Source: Pantoea endophytica (GTDB lineage: Bacteria; Pseudomonadota; Gammaproteobacteria; Enterobacterales; Enterobacteriaceae). Taken from it: DNA of 64,000 nt. Of the stretch, positions 56,805 through 64,000 are shown piece by piece (positions within the stretch are counted from its first letter, which is position 1; every line of letters begins with the position of its first letter). The stretch spans positions 214,241 through 278,240 of the forward strand of contig NZ_PJRT01000031.1 of NCBI RefSeq assembly GCF_002858935.1. The letters are read 5' to 3'. The position numbers were made by a program, and so were the translations under genes. The notes beneath the pieces are model-generated. The model was not told where the DNA came from. It was given only the letters and a program-made list of their open reading frames with translations, and made no database searches.

Positions 56805-58313
56805 ATGCAACCGTTATTGCAACTCAAAGGAATTGAAAAGTCGTTTCCTGGCGTGAAGGCGTTGAATGGCGCATCGCTGGCCGTTTATCCGGGACGCGTG
56901 ATGGCGCTGGTGGGTGAAAACGGCGCGGGCAAATCCACCATGATGAAAGTGCTGACCGGCATTTACAGCATGGATGCCGGTTCCCTGCAGTGGCTGGGTA
57001 AGGATGTCGCGTTCTCCGGTCCAAAGGCGTCGCAGGAAGCAGGCATTGGCATTATCCATCAGGAACTGAACCTGATTCCGCAGCTGACTGTTGCCGAGAA
57101 TATCTTCCTTGGCCGCGAATGTGTTAACCGCTTTGGCCGCATCGAATGGAAAAAGATGTATGCCGAAGCGGATGCGCTATTAAAGCGCCTCAATCTGCGT
57201 TTCGACAGCCACAAGCTGGTGGGCGATTTGTCGATTGGCGATCAGCAGATGGTCGAGATCGCCAAAGTGCTCAGCTTCGAGTCGAAAGTCATCATTATGG
57301 ATGAACCGACTGATGCGCTGACAGATACCGAAACGCTGTCGCTGTTCCGCGTCATCAATGAACTGAAAGCGCAGGGCTGCGGCATCGTCTATATCTCGCA
57401 CCGCATGAAAGAGATCTTCGAGATTTGCGATGACGTCACTGTGTTCCGCGATGGGCAGTTTATTGCCGAACGCGCGGTGTGCGATCTCAGCGAAGAGAGC
57501 CTGATCGAGATGATGGTCGGCCGCAAGCTGGAAGATCAGTATCCGCGTATCGATCAACAGCCGGGTGAGATCCGCTTAAAAGTCGAAAATCTCAGCGGTC
57601 CGGGCGTTGATAACGTCAGCTTTACGCTGCGCAAAGGGGAAATCCTTGGCGTGTCGGGTCTGATGGGCGCAGGACGTACTGAACTGATGAAAGTGCTGTA
57701 CGGCGCGCTGCCGCGCAGCAAAGGCAAAGTGACGCTGAACGGCCGCGAGATCGTGACCCGCTCTCCGCAGGATGGCCTCGCCAGCGGCATTGTGTATATC
57801 TCGGAAGATCGCAAGCGCGATGGTCTGGTGCTCGGCATGTCGGTGAAAGAGAACATGTCGTTGACCGCGCTGCGCTATTTCAGCACTGGCGCGGGCAACC
57901 TGCGCCACAGCGACGAGCAGCTGGCGGTGGGCGATTTTATCCGCCTGTTCAACGTTAAAACCCCGTCAATGGAGCAGCCGATTGGTCTGCTGTCTGGCGG
58001 TAATCAGCAAAAAGTGGCGATTGCGCGTGGCCTGATGACGCGCCCTGATGTGCTGATTCTTGATGAGCCGACACGCGGCGTCGATGTCGGGGCAAAAAAA
58101 GAAATTTATCAGTTAATTAACCAGTTTAAAGCCGAAGGGCTGAGCATCATTTTGGTGTCGTCGGAAATGCCGGAAGTGCTGGGCATGAGCGATCGCATCG
58201 TGGTGATGCATGAAGGCCATCTGAGTGGCGAATTTTCCCGTGAGCAAGCTACCCAGGAATCCCTGATGGCGGCGGCAGTCGGTAAGCAACACAGCGAGGA
58301 GTTAGTTGTATGA
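56805..58313 (+). CDS. rbsA: Ribose ABC transporter ATPase RbsA
   Basis: Cytoplasmic ATPase of the ribose importer with two fused nucleotide-binding domains. It has 502 residues (E. coli 501). The first half has Walker [12 protein letters not shown] (about 36-46) and Walker [11 protein letters not shown]. The second half has the usual degenerate Walker A ([11 protein letters not shown]) but a clear [15 protein letters not shown] signature and [12 protein letters not shown]. It overlaps rbsC by 4 bases. Confidence 0.97.
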   Translation: MQPLLQLKGIEKSFPGVKALNGASLAVYPGRVMALVGENGAGKSTMMKVLTGIYSMDAGSLQWLGKDVAFSGPKASQEAGIGIIHQELNLIPQLTVAENIFLGRECVNRFGRIEWKKMYAEADALLKRLNLRFDSHKLVGDLSIGDQQMVEIAKVLSFESKVIIMDEPTDALTDTETLSLFRVINELKAQGCGIVYISHRMKEIFEICDDVTVFRDGQFIAERAVCDLSEESLIEMMVGRKLEDQYPRIDQQPGEIRLKVENLSGPGVDNVSFTLRKGEILGVSGLMGAGRTELMKVLYGALPRSKGKVTLNGREIVTRSPQDGLASGIVYISEDRKRDGLVLGMSVKENMSLTALRYFSTGAGNLRHSDEQLAVGDFIRLFNVKTPSMEQPIGLLSGGNQQKVAIARGLMTRPDVLILDEPTRGVDVGAKKEIYQLINQFKAEGLSIILVSSEMPEVLGMSDRIVVMHEGHLSGEFSREQATQESLMAAAVGKQHSEELVV

Positions 58314-59281
58314 GCACCCAAACCTTACCCGCCAGCCGTCGTTGGTTCAGCAAAGCCTGGCTGCTGGAGCAGAAATCACTGATTGCATTGATCGTGCTGA
58401 TTGCCGTGGTTGCCAGCCAGAGTCCGAACTTCTTCACGCTGGCTAACATGTTCAACATTCTGCAGCAGACGTCGGTCAACGCCATCATGGCGGTCGGCAT
58501 GACGCTGGTGATTCTGACCTCGGGCATTGATCTATCGGTGGGATCGCTGCTGGCGCTGACCGGCGCGGTGGCGGCATCGATTGTCGGATTAGAGGTGAAT
58601 GCGCTGGTGGCCGTTGCGGCTTCGCTGGCGCTGGGGGCGGCGATTGGCGGTATTACCGGCGTGATTGTGGCGCGCGGCAAGGTGCAGGCTTTCATCGCCA
58701 CGCTGGTGATGATGTTGCTGCTGCGCGGCGTCACCATGGTTTACACCAACGGCAGCCCAATTAATACCGGTTTTAACGATAACGCCGATCTGTTCGGCTG
58801 GTTCGGTATCGGTCGCCCGTTGGGCATTCCAACGCCGGTGTGGCTGATGGTCGCGGTGTTCGGGCTGGCGTGGTACATGCTGCATCACACGCGCCTTGGT
58901 CGTTACATCTATGCGCTGGGTGGCAACGAAGCGGCCACGCGTTTGTCGGGCATCAACGTTAATCGCGTTAAAATCATCGTCTATTCGCTGTGCGGCCTGC
59001 TGGCGGCATTGGCGGGCACCATCGAAGTGGCGCGTCTCTCTTCCGCACAACCTACAGCGGGCACCGGTTATGAACTGGATGCGATTGCTGCGGTGGTGCT
59101 GGGCGGTACCAGCCTGGCGGGCGGTAAAGGTCGCATCATGGGCACGCTGATTGGTGCGTTGATCCTCGGTTTCCTGAATAACGGCCTGAATCTGATGGGC
59201 GTATCGTCTTACTACCAAATGATTGTTAAAGCCGTCGTCATTCTGCTAGCGGTGCTGGTGGATAACAAAAGCAGTAAATAA
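58310..59281 (+). CDS. rbsC: Ribose ABC transporter permease RbsC
   Basis: Membrane channel subunit of the ribose importer. It has 323 residues (E. coli 321) and about ten hydrophobic segments. The family motif is [20 protein letters not shown], and the C-terminal signature region [20 protein letters not shown] is present. Its start overlaps the end of rbsA (ATGA). Confidence 0.97.
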   Translation: MSTQTLPASRRWFSKAWLLEQKSLIALIVLIAVVASQSPNFFTLANMFNILQQTSVNAIMAVGMTLVILTSGIDLSVGSLLALTGAVAASIVGLEVNALVAVAASLALGAAIGGITGVIVARGKVQAFIATLVMMLLLRGVTMVYTNGSPINTGFNDNADLFGWFGIGRPLGIPTPVWLMVAVFGLAWYMLHHTRLGRYIYALGGNEAATRLSGINVNRVKIIVYSLCGLLAALAGTIEVARLSSAQPTAGTGYELDAIAAVVLGGTSLAGGKGRIMGTLIGALILGFLNNGLNLMGVSSYYQMIVKAVVILLAVLVDNKSSK

Positions 59282-59307
59282 CTCTGACCTTCACACAGGA
59301 TTTAAAA

Positions 59308-60183
59308 ATGAAAAAGTTAACTGCATTGGCCGTCATTCTTGGCGCCACCCTCAGTGCTGGCGCGATGGCTAAGGACACCATTGCTCTGGTGGTATCTACG
59401 CTGAATAATCCGTTCTTTGTGTCACTGAAAGATGGCGCACAGAAAGAAGCTGACCAACTGGGTTATAACCTCGTGGTGCTGGATTCGCAGAACAACCCGG
59501 CGAAAGAGCTGGCGAACGTGCAGGATCTGACGGTGCGCGGCACCAAACTGCTGCTGATCAACCCAACTGATTCTGATGCGGTGGGTAACGCCGTGAAGAT
59601 GGCGAACCAGGCGAATATTCCGGTGATCACGCTGGACCGCGTAGCAGCACAAGGCAACGTGGTGAGCCACGTGGCTTCTGACAACCGCTTCGGCGGCAAA
59701 ATGGCCGGTGACTTCATCGCCAAAAAACTGGGCGATGGCGCGAAAATTATTGAGCTGCAAGGCATTGCCGGTACTTCTGCGGCGCGCGAGCGTGGCGAGG
59801 GCTTCAAACAGGCAGCCGATGCCCATAAATTCAATATCCTGGCGAGCCAGCCTGCTGACTTCGACCGTACTAAAGGTCTGAACGTCATGCAGAACCTGCT
59901 GCAGGGACATCCGGATGTGCAGGCCGTCTTCGCTCAGAACGATGAAATGGCTTTGGGCGCGCTGCGTGCGCTGCAAACCGCGGGTAAAACCGACGTGCTG
60001 GTGGTGGGTTTTGACGGCACCGCTGACGGTGTGAAAGCCGTTGAATCGGGTAAACTGACCGCGACTGTGGCGCAGATGCCAGACAAGATTGGTGTGATTG
60101 GCGTGCAGACTGCCGATAAAGTATTGAAAGGTGAGAAGGTGCAGGCGGTTAATCCGGTTGACCTGAAGTTGGTGACCAAATAA
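59308..60183 (+). CDS. rbsB: Periplasmic ribose-binding protein RbsB
   Basis: Binds ribose in the periplasm for RbsAC and, in E. coli, for the Trg chemoreceptor. It has 291 residues (E. coli 296). The signal peptide ends at about residue 21 (GAMA), and the mature protein begins [20 protein letters not shown]. Ribose-contact stretches visible are [14 protein letters not shown] and [12 protein letters not shown]. Confidence 0.97.
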   Translation: MKKLTALAVILGATLSAGAMAKDTIALVVSTLNNPFFVSLKDGAQKEADQLGYNLVVLDSQNNPAKELANVQDLTVRGTKLLLINPTDSDAVGNAVKMANQANIPVITLDRVAAQGNVVSHVASDNRFGGKMAGDFIAKKLGDGAKIIELQGIAGTSAARERGEGFKQAADAHKFNILASQPADFDRTKGLNVMQNLLQGHPDVQAVFAQNDEMALGALRALQTAGKTDVLVVGFDGTADGVKAVESGKLTATVAQMPDKIGVIGVQTADKVLKGEKVQAVNPVDLKLVTK

Positions 60184-60247
60184 TAAGTAAAGAAAAGCAG
60201 GGCAACGCGCCACCGTCCTGGTGGCGCATCTTTCTGGATGAATCCCA

Positions 60248-61177
60248 ATGACCACAAGCGCAAAACTGGCCGTTCTCGGCAGCATCAATGCCGATCACAT
60301 CCTTAACCTCGCCCATTTTCCACGTCCGGGCGAAACGGTGATCGGGAAACAGTATCACATTGCTTTTGGCGGCAAAGGGGCCAATCAGGCTGTGGCTGCG
60401 GGCCGTGCCGGTGCAGACATTGCTTTTATTGCCTGTGTAGGCGCTGATGATATTGGCGAGCGTATTCGTCAGCAGTTGCAGCAAGACCGCATTGATACCG
60501 CACCGGTTGAAACTGTCGCAGATGAATCGACCGGTGTAGCGATGATCTTCGTGAATGGCGAAGGCGAAAATAATATCGGCATCTATTCCGGTGCCAATGC
60601 CGCGCTGACGCCGGCTCGCGTTGCGCAGCATCAGCAGGTGATTGCCGATGCTGATGCGTTGCTGATGCAGCTGGAATCTCCGCTGGAAAGCGTTCTGGCC
60701 GCCGCGAAGATTGCTCGCGCGCAGCAGACGCAAGTGATCCTGAATCCCGCACCGGCCACGGCGCTCTCTGATGAGCTGCTCGCGCTTATCGACATCATCA
60801 CGCCAAATGAAACCGAAGCTGAAATTCTCACCGGCATTGCGGTAAAGAGCGATGAAGATGCCGCGCGTGCTGCTGCGGCATTGCATGCGAAAGGTATTGC
60901 TACCGTGTTGATCACGCTAGGCCGTCGCGGTGTGTGGCTGAGTGAGCAAGGCAACGGCGTGCGCATTCCGGGCTTCAGCGTGCAGGCCATCGATACTATC
61001 GCAGCGGGCGATACCTTCAACGGGGCATTTATTACCGCACGTCTGGAAGGTGTGGCGATGCATGATGCTGTACGTTTCGCCCATGCCGCCGCTGCGATTG
61101 CAGTGACGCGTCCGGGCGCGCAGCCCTCAGTGCCGTGGCGCACTGAGATTGACGCCTTCCTGCAACAACAGGGCTAA
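60248..61177 (+). CDS. rbsK: Ribokinase
   Basis: PfkB-family kinase making ribose 5-phosphate. It has 309 residues, as in E. coli. Substrate motifs are GSINADHI and [19 protein letters not shown]; the anion hole and catalytic aspartate are in [13 protein letters not shown] near residue 255. It is 64 bases after rbsB; the gap contains a weak stem that may lower downstream expression. Confidence 0.97.
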   Translation: MTTSAKLAVLGSINADHILNLAHFPRPGETVIGKQYHIAFGGKGANQAVAAGRAGADIAFIACVGADDIGERIRQQLQQDRIDTAPVETVADESTGVAMIFVNGEGENNIGIYSGANAALTPARVAQHQQVIADADALLMQLESPLESVLAAAKIARAQQTQVILNPAPATALSDELLALIDIITPNETEAEILTGIAVKSDEDAARAAAALHAKGIATVLITLGRRGVWLSEQGNGVRIPGFSVQAIDTIAAGDTFNGAFITARLEGVAMHDAVRFAHAAAAIAVTRPGAQPSVPWRTEIDAFLQQQG

Positions 61178-61181
61178 GCGC

Positions 61182-62174
61182 TTGGCTACCATGAAAGATG
61201 TCGCCCGCCTGGCGGGCGTCTCTACCTCCACCGTTTCACACGTCATCAATAACAATCGCTTTGTCAGCGAGCAGGTGCGTGAAAAGGTGGAACAGGCAAT
61301 TCGTGAGCTGAACTATGCGCCGTCCGCGCTGGCACGCAGCCTGAAGATCAAACAAACCCGCACCATCGGCATGCTGCTGACCGCCAGCAGTAACCCATTC
61401 TATTCCGAAGTGGTGCGCGGCGTAGAAAACAGCTGCTACGAGCGCGGCTACAGCCTGATTCTGTGTAATACCGAAGGCGATGAAGAGCGTATGAATCGCA
61501 GCCTCGAAACGCTGATGCAAAAGCGCGTCGATGGTTTACTGATGATGTGCACCGAAACCCATCTGCCGTCGGCGGAGATCCTCAATCGTTATCCCTCGGT
61601 ACCGATGGTGATGATGGACTGGGCGCCATTTGAAGGACGCGGCGACATTATTCAGGACAACGCGCTGCTCGGCGGCGAACTGGCAACCCAGCATCTGATT
61701 GATCGTGGCTACACGCGCATTGCCTGTATTGCCGGGCCGCAGGATAAAACCCCCGCGCGTTTGCGTCTTGAAGGTTTCCATAAAGCGATGGCCAACAGCG
61801 GATTATCGGTTCTGCCGGGTTTTGTGGTTGATGGTGATTTCGAGTTTCAGGGCGGCTTCAACGCCATGAATCAACTGCTGACGCTGGATACGCTGCCAGA
61901 AGCGATATTTACCAGCAACGATGCGATGGCGGTTGGCGTCTATCACGCCTTGTTCCAGGCCGGATTGCGCGTGCCGCAGGATATTGCGGTGATGGGCTAT
62001 GACAACATTGAGCTGGCGCGTTACCTGACTCCGCCGCTTAGTACCATCCATCAGCCGAAAGATGAGTTAGGTGAACTGGCGATTGATACCTTGATTCATC
62101 GTATGGGCGATCCCGACGCCAGTCAGCAAACGCTGGTGCTGACGCCGGAGCTGGTGGAGCGCGGTTCGGTCTAA
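61182..62174 (+). CDS. rbsR: LacI-family ribose operon repressor RbsR
   Basis: Represses rbs (and in E. coli some purine genes) in the absence of ribose. It has 330 residues when started at the TTG at 61182 ([20 protein letters not shown]), the same N-terminus and length as E. coli RbsR, with AGGG 8 bases upstream inside the end of rbsK. The ATG at 61191 is an alternative. The N-terminal helix-turn-helix and hinge ([11 protein letters not shown]) are followed by the periplasmic-binding-like domain. The stop overlaps the hsrA stop on the other strand by 4 bases. Confidence 0.95.
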   Translation: MATMKDVARLAGVSTSTVSHVINNNRFVSEQVREKVEQAIRELNYAPSALARSLKIKQTRTIGMLLTASSNPFYSEVVRGVENSCYERGYSLILCNTEGDEERMNRSLETLMQKRVDGLLMMCTETHLPSAEILNRYPSVPMVMMDWAPFEGRGDIIQDNALLGGELATQHLIDRGYTRIACIAGPQDKTPARLRLEGFHKAMANSGLSVLPGFVVDGDFEFQGGFNAMNQLLTLDTLPEAIFTSNDAMAVGVYHALFQAGLRVPQDIAVMGYDNIELARYLTPPLSTIHQPKDELGELAIDTLIHRMGDPDASQQTLVLTPELVERGSV

Positions 62175-63574
62175 GTCGCTTTCTTCTTTTTCTCGCGGTT
62201 GGCGATCAGATTACGCCCATCGCTCGGACGTAACATCATAAAGGTAAAGGCAGACAACACCGTGACGACGCCCATCGTCAGGAAGGTGGCGTGGAATTGC
62301 GCGACGGTTGTGGCCTCGACATCCTGATAGAAACGCAGCACTGCGGCACTCACCGCCACGCCAAAGCTGATCGACAGCTGCTGCGTTACCGCTAGCACAC
62401 TGTTCCCGCCGCTGGCGTTCTCATCATTTAAATCTGCCAGCGTGATGGTGTTCATCGCGGTGAACTGCGTTGACATCGCCATCCCCAGAATCAACAGTGC
62501 CGCCAGCAACATCACCACGCTGCCACCCGGCGATTGCAGTGAGAAGGTGGCGATCAATATGCCAATAATAATGGTGATACCTACCAGCGTATGGCGATAA
62601 CCAAAGCGGCGTAGCACTTGCGTCACCGTGGATTTCGCCAGCAGCGCGCCAATCGCCGTTGGACCCATCATGCAACCGGCAATCAGTGCGGGATAACCAA
62701 AGCCCACCTGCAACATCAGCGGCATCAGGAACGGAATGCAGCCGGTTCCCAGGCGCGAAGCTATGTTGCCAATGATGCCGACCGAGAAGGTGCGGGTTTT
62801 AAACATTGGCAGATTAATCAGCGGTGCCGGATGGCGACGCGCGTGCACTATATAGAGAAGAAGTAATGCAATGCCGCCAAACAGTACCAACAACGCTTGC
62901 CACGGCAACACCACGCGCTCGCCAAACAACTCGATACCGACCGAGATCAGCACCAGACCCAAACCAAACAGCAGGAAGCCTGAAAAGTCGAAGCGGCGTT
63001 TTGGGGTAGTGAAGTCCGGCATATATTTGCGTGCGTAGAAGATGCCGGCGATACCGATGGGAATGTTGAGGAGGAATATCCAGTGCCAGCTGGCGTAGGT
63101 TACTAACAATCCGCCCAGCATTGGGCCCAGAATCGGGCCCACTAAACCCGGCATGGTAACGAAGTTCAGCACCGGCAGCAGTTCACTGCGTGGATAAGCG
63201 CGTAACAACGCCAGGCGCGCGACGGGCATCATCATCGCCCCGCCAATCCCTTGTACCACGCGCGAGACCACCAACATGCTCAGCGAGCCGGATAAGGCGC
63301 AGGCCAGCGAACCCAGCGTAAATAGCGATACCGCAAGAATGAAGATTTTGCGTGTGCCGTAGCGATCGGCTAACCAGCCACTCACCGGAATCAGCATCGC
63401 TACCGTTAGCGTGTAACTGATGATGGCGGATTGCATGGCAAGAGGGGAACGTTCAAGGCTGGTGGCGATAGCAGGGAGCGCAGTATTCAGGATGGTGGCA
63501 TCAAGTGCTTGCATGAAAAACGCCATGGCGGCGATCCAGGGCAAGCCGGCCATGCTGCGCGCGGAGCGAATCAT
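62171..63574 (-). CDS. hsrA: DHA2-family MFS transporter HsrA (YieO)
   Basis: 467-residue inner-membrane protein (E. coli 475) of the 14-helix drug:H+ antiporter family. Motif A is [13 protein letters not shown], motif C lies in the [16 protein letters not shown] helix, and the start [20 protein letters not shown] with [13 protein letters not shown] is typical of EmrB-like pumps. Position between rbsR and an rRNA operon is the same as hsrA in E. coli. The substrate is unknown. Confidence 0.9.
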   Translation of the reverse strand: MIRSARSMAGLPWIAAMAFFMQALDATILNTALPAIATSLERSPLAMQSAIISYTLTVAMLIPVSGWLADRYGTRKIFILAVSLFTLGSLACALSGSLSMLVVSRVVQGIGGAMMMPVARLALLRAYPRSELLPVLNFVTMPGLVGPILGPMLGGLLVTYASWHWIFLLNIPIGIAGIFYARKYMPDFTTPKRRFDFSGFLLFGLGLVLISVGIELFGERVVLPWQALLVLFGGIALLLLYIVHARRHPAPLINLPMFKTRTFSVGIIGNIASRLGTGCIPFLMPLMLQVGFGYPALIAGCMMGPTAIGALLAKSTVTQVLRRFGYRHTLVGITIIIGILIATFSLQSPGGSVVMLLAALLILGMAMSTQFTAMNTITLADLNDENASGGNSVLAVTQQLSISFGVAVSAAVLRFYQDVEATTVAQFHATFLTMGVVTVLSAFTFMMLRPSDGRNLIANREKKKKAT

Positions 63575-63774
63575 TGAAAGTCCTTCTCGAATAATTGTCA
63601 GCCTGCGACAAAGAAATTACGTTTGGTTAAAGAGAATAGCATTGGTGTTTAAGGTGATGGCGCTGATTTATGCCGATGAAGCGGCGATTTTGACTGATTC
63701 TTCGCCGGGAAATGTCCGTTTTTAACGCGTTCGTTTAAAAAAGAGGCGCTCAGTCATTTTTTTGCAATTAACCC

Positions 63775-63802
63775 TTGTCAGCTCCGAATAACTCCCTATA
63801 AT
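63775..63802 (+). promoter_or_regulatory. rRNA operon promoter P1
   Basis: TTGTCA (63775-63780), 16-base spacer, perfect TATAAT (63797-63802), then a GC-rich discriminator GCGCCACC typical of growth-rate-controlled rrn P1. An AT-rich UP-element-like stretch precedes it (63755-63770). Confidence 0.9.
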
Positions 63803-63895
63803 GCGCCACCACTGAGACGGCAAAGCGGCAACGCAGACGGCTCGGCAGGGAGTGAAGAAATTCATCCCGCCGGATGAAGACGCTGAAAAAAGTGT

Positions 63896-63923
63896 TTGAC
63901 TCCGAAGGAGAGTAGCGTAGTAT
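63896..63923 (+). promoter_or_regulatory. rRNA operon promoter P2
   Basis: TTGACT (63896-63901), 16-base spacer, TAGTAT (63918-63923), about 120 bases after P1, the normal spacing of tandem rrn promoters. Confidence 0.85.
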
Positions 63924-63929
63924 ACGCCA

Positions 63930-64000
63930 CCTCGCGACAGGCGGTTCAGCCGCTGTTCGCAACGCTCTTTAACAATTTATCAGACAATCTGTGTGGGCAC
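63930..64000 (+). other. rRNA leader with boxA antitermination site; 16S gene lies beyond the edge
   Basis: boxA core GCTCTTTAACA at 63964-63974, preceded by a boxB-like stem region, then TTTATCAGACAATCTGTGTG, which is the conserved enterobacterial rrn leader. The mature 16S sequence is not in the window. The rest of the gap from hsrA (63575-63770) shows no gene. Confidence 0.9.

Noticed and set aside
59422..60288. Minus-strand open frame (288 residues) opposite rbsB
   Set aside because: Reverse shadow of a well-recognised binding-protein gene; composition is unusual and there is no ribosome site or homology.

Overview
The window is a contiguous piece of chromosome from a gamma-proteobacterium of order Enterobacterales, most likely family Erwiniaceae (Pantoea/Erwinia type). 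Gene order follows the Escherichia coli replication-origin region almost gene for gene (ibpA-yidQ-yidR-dgo-yidA-gyrB-recF-dnaN-dnaA-rpmH-rnpA-yidD-yidC-mnmE ... yieE-adeP-yieH ... phoU-pst-glmSU-atp-rsmG-mnmG-oriC-mioC-asnC-viaA-ravA-kup-rbs-hsrA-rrn). The differences point to Erwiniaceae: ibpA without ibpB, ovoA where E. coli has asnA, and abundant short palindromic intergenic repeats. No phage, plasmid, insertion sequence, CRISPR array or tRNA gene was seen. The genus is an inference from memory of related genomes, not from a search.

Layout. 1-3300: end of an EamA exporter gene, heat-shock gene ibpA with a sigma-32 promoter and probable RNA thermometer, lipoprotein yidQ and yidR. 3363-8285: the D-galactonate operon dgoR-K-A-D-T, read leftwards, with two probable DgoR operators upstream of dgoR and a long palindromic repeat between dgoD and dgoT. 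8546-15708: yidA, then the replication operon dnaA-dnaN-recF-gyrB, also leftwards, with a repeat between dnaN and recF. 16311-20156: rpmH-rnpA-yidD-yidC-mnmE rightwards (ribosome, RNase P, membrane insertion, tRNA modification). 20349-26102: a variable stretch with a RutE-like reductase, a flavin reductase, yieE, adeP, yieH and an MFS transporter. 26222-30767: phosphate uptake operon pstSCAB-phoU under two PHO boxes. 30944-34274: glmU-glmS (UDP-GlcNAc synthesis). 34438-41440: the whole ATP synthase operon. 42154-44708: rsmG and mnmG. About 44819-45072: oriC. 45151-51461: mioC, asnC, ovoA, viaA, ravA leftwards. 51759-53627: kup. 53639-56205: qseC-qseB divergent from ygiW. 56378-62174: ribose operon rbsDACBKR. 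62171-63574: hsrA. The right edge holds tandem rRNA promoters and the leader with boxA of an rRNA operon whose 16S gene lies just outside.

Functionally this is a growth-core segment: initiation of replication, rRNA and ribosome production, ATP synthase, phosphate and ribose uptake, and cell-wall precursors, interrupted by a few accessory units (galactonate catabolism, ovothiol synthesis, QseBC signalling). I found no wholly new system. The points most worth a second look are the three long imperfectly palindromic intergenic elements (4842-4964, 13077-13197, 24703-24855), the weakened R1 DnaA box in oriC, the paired operators at dgo and rbs, ovoA in the asnA position, and the displaced qseBC-ygiW module.
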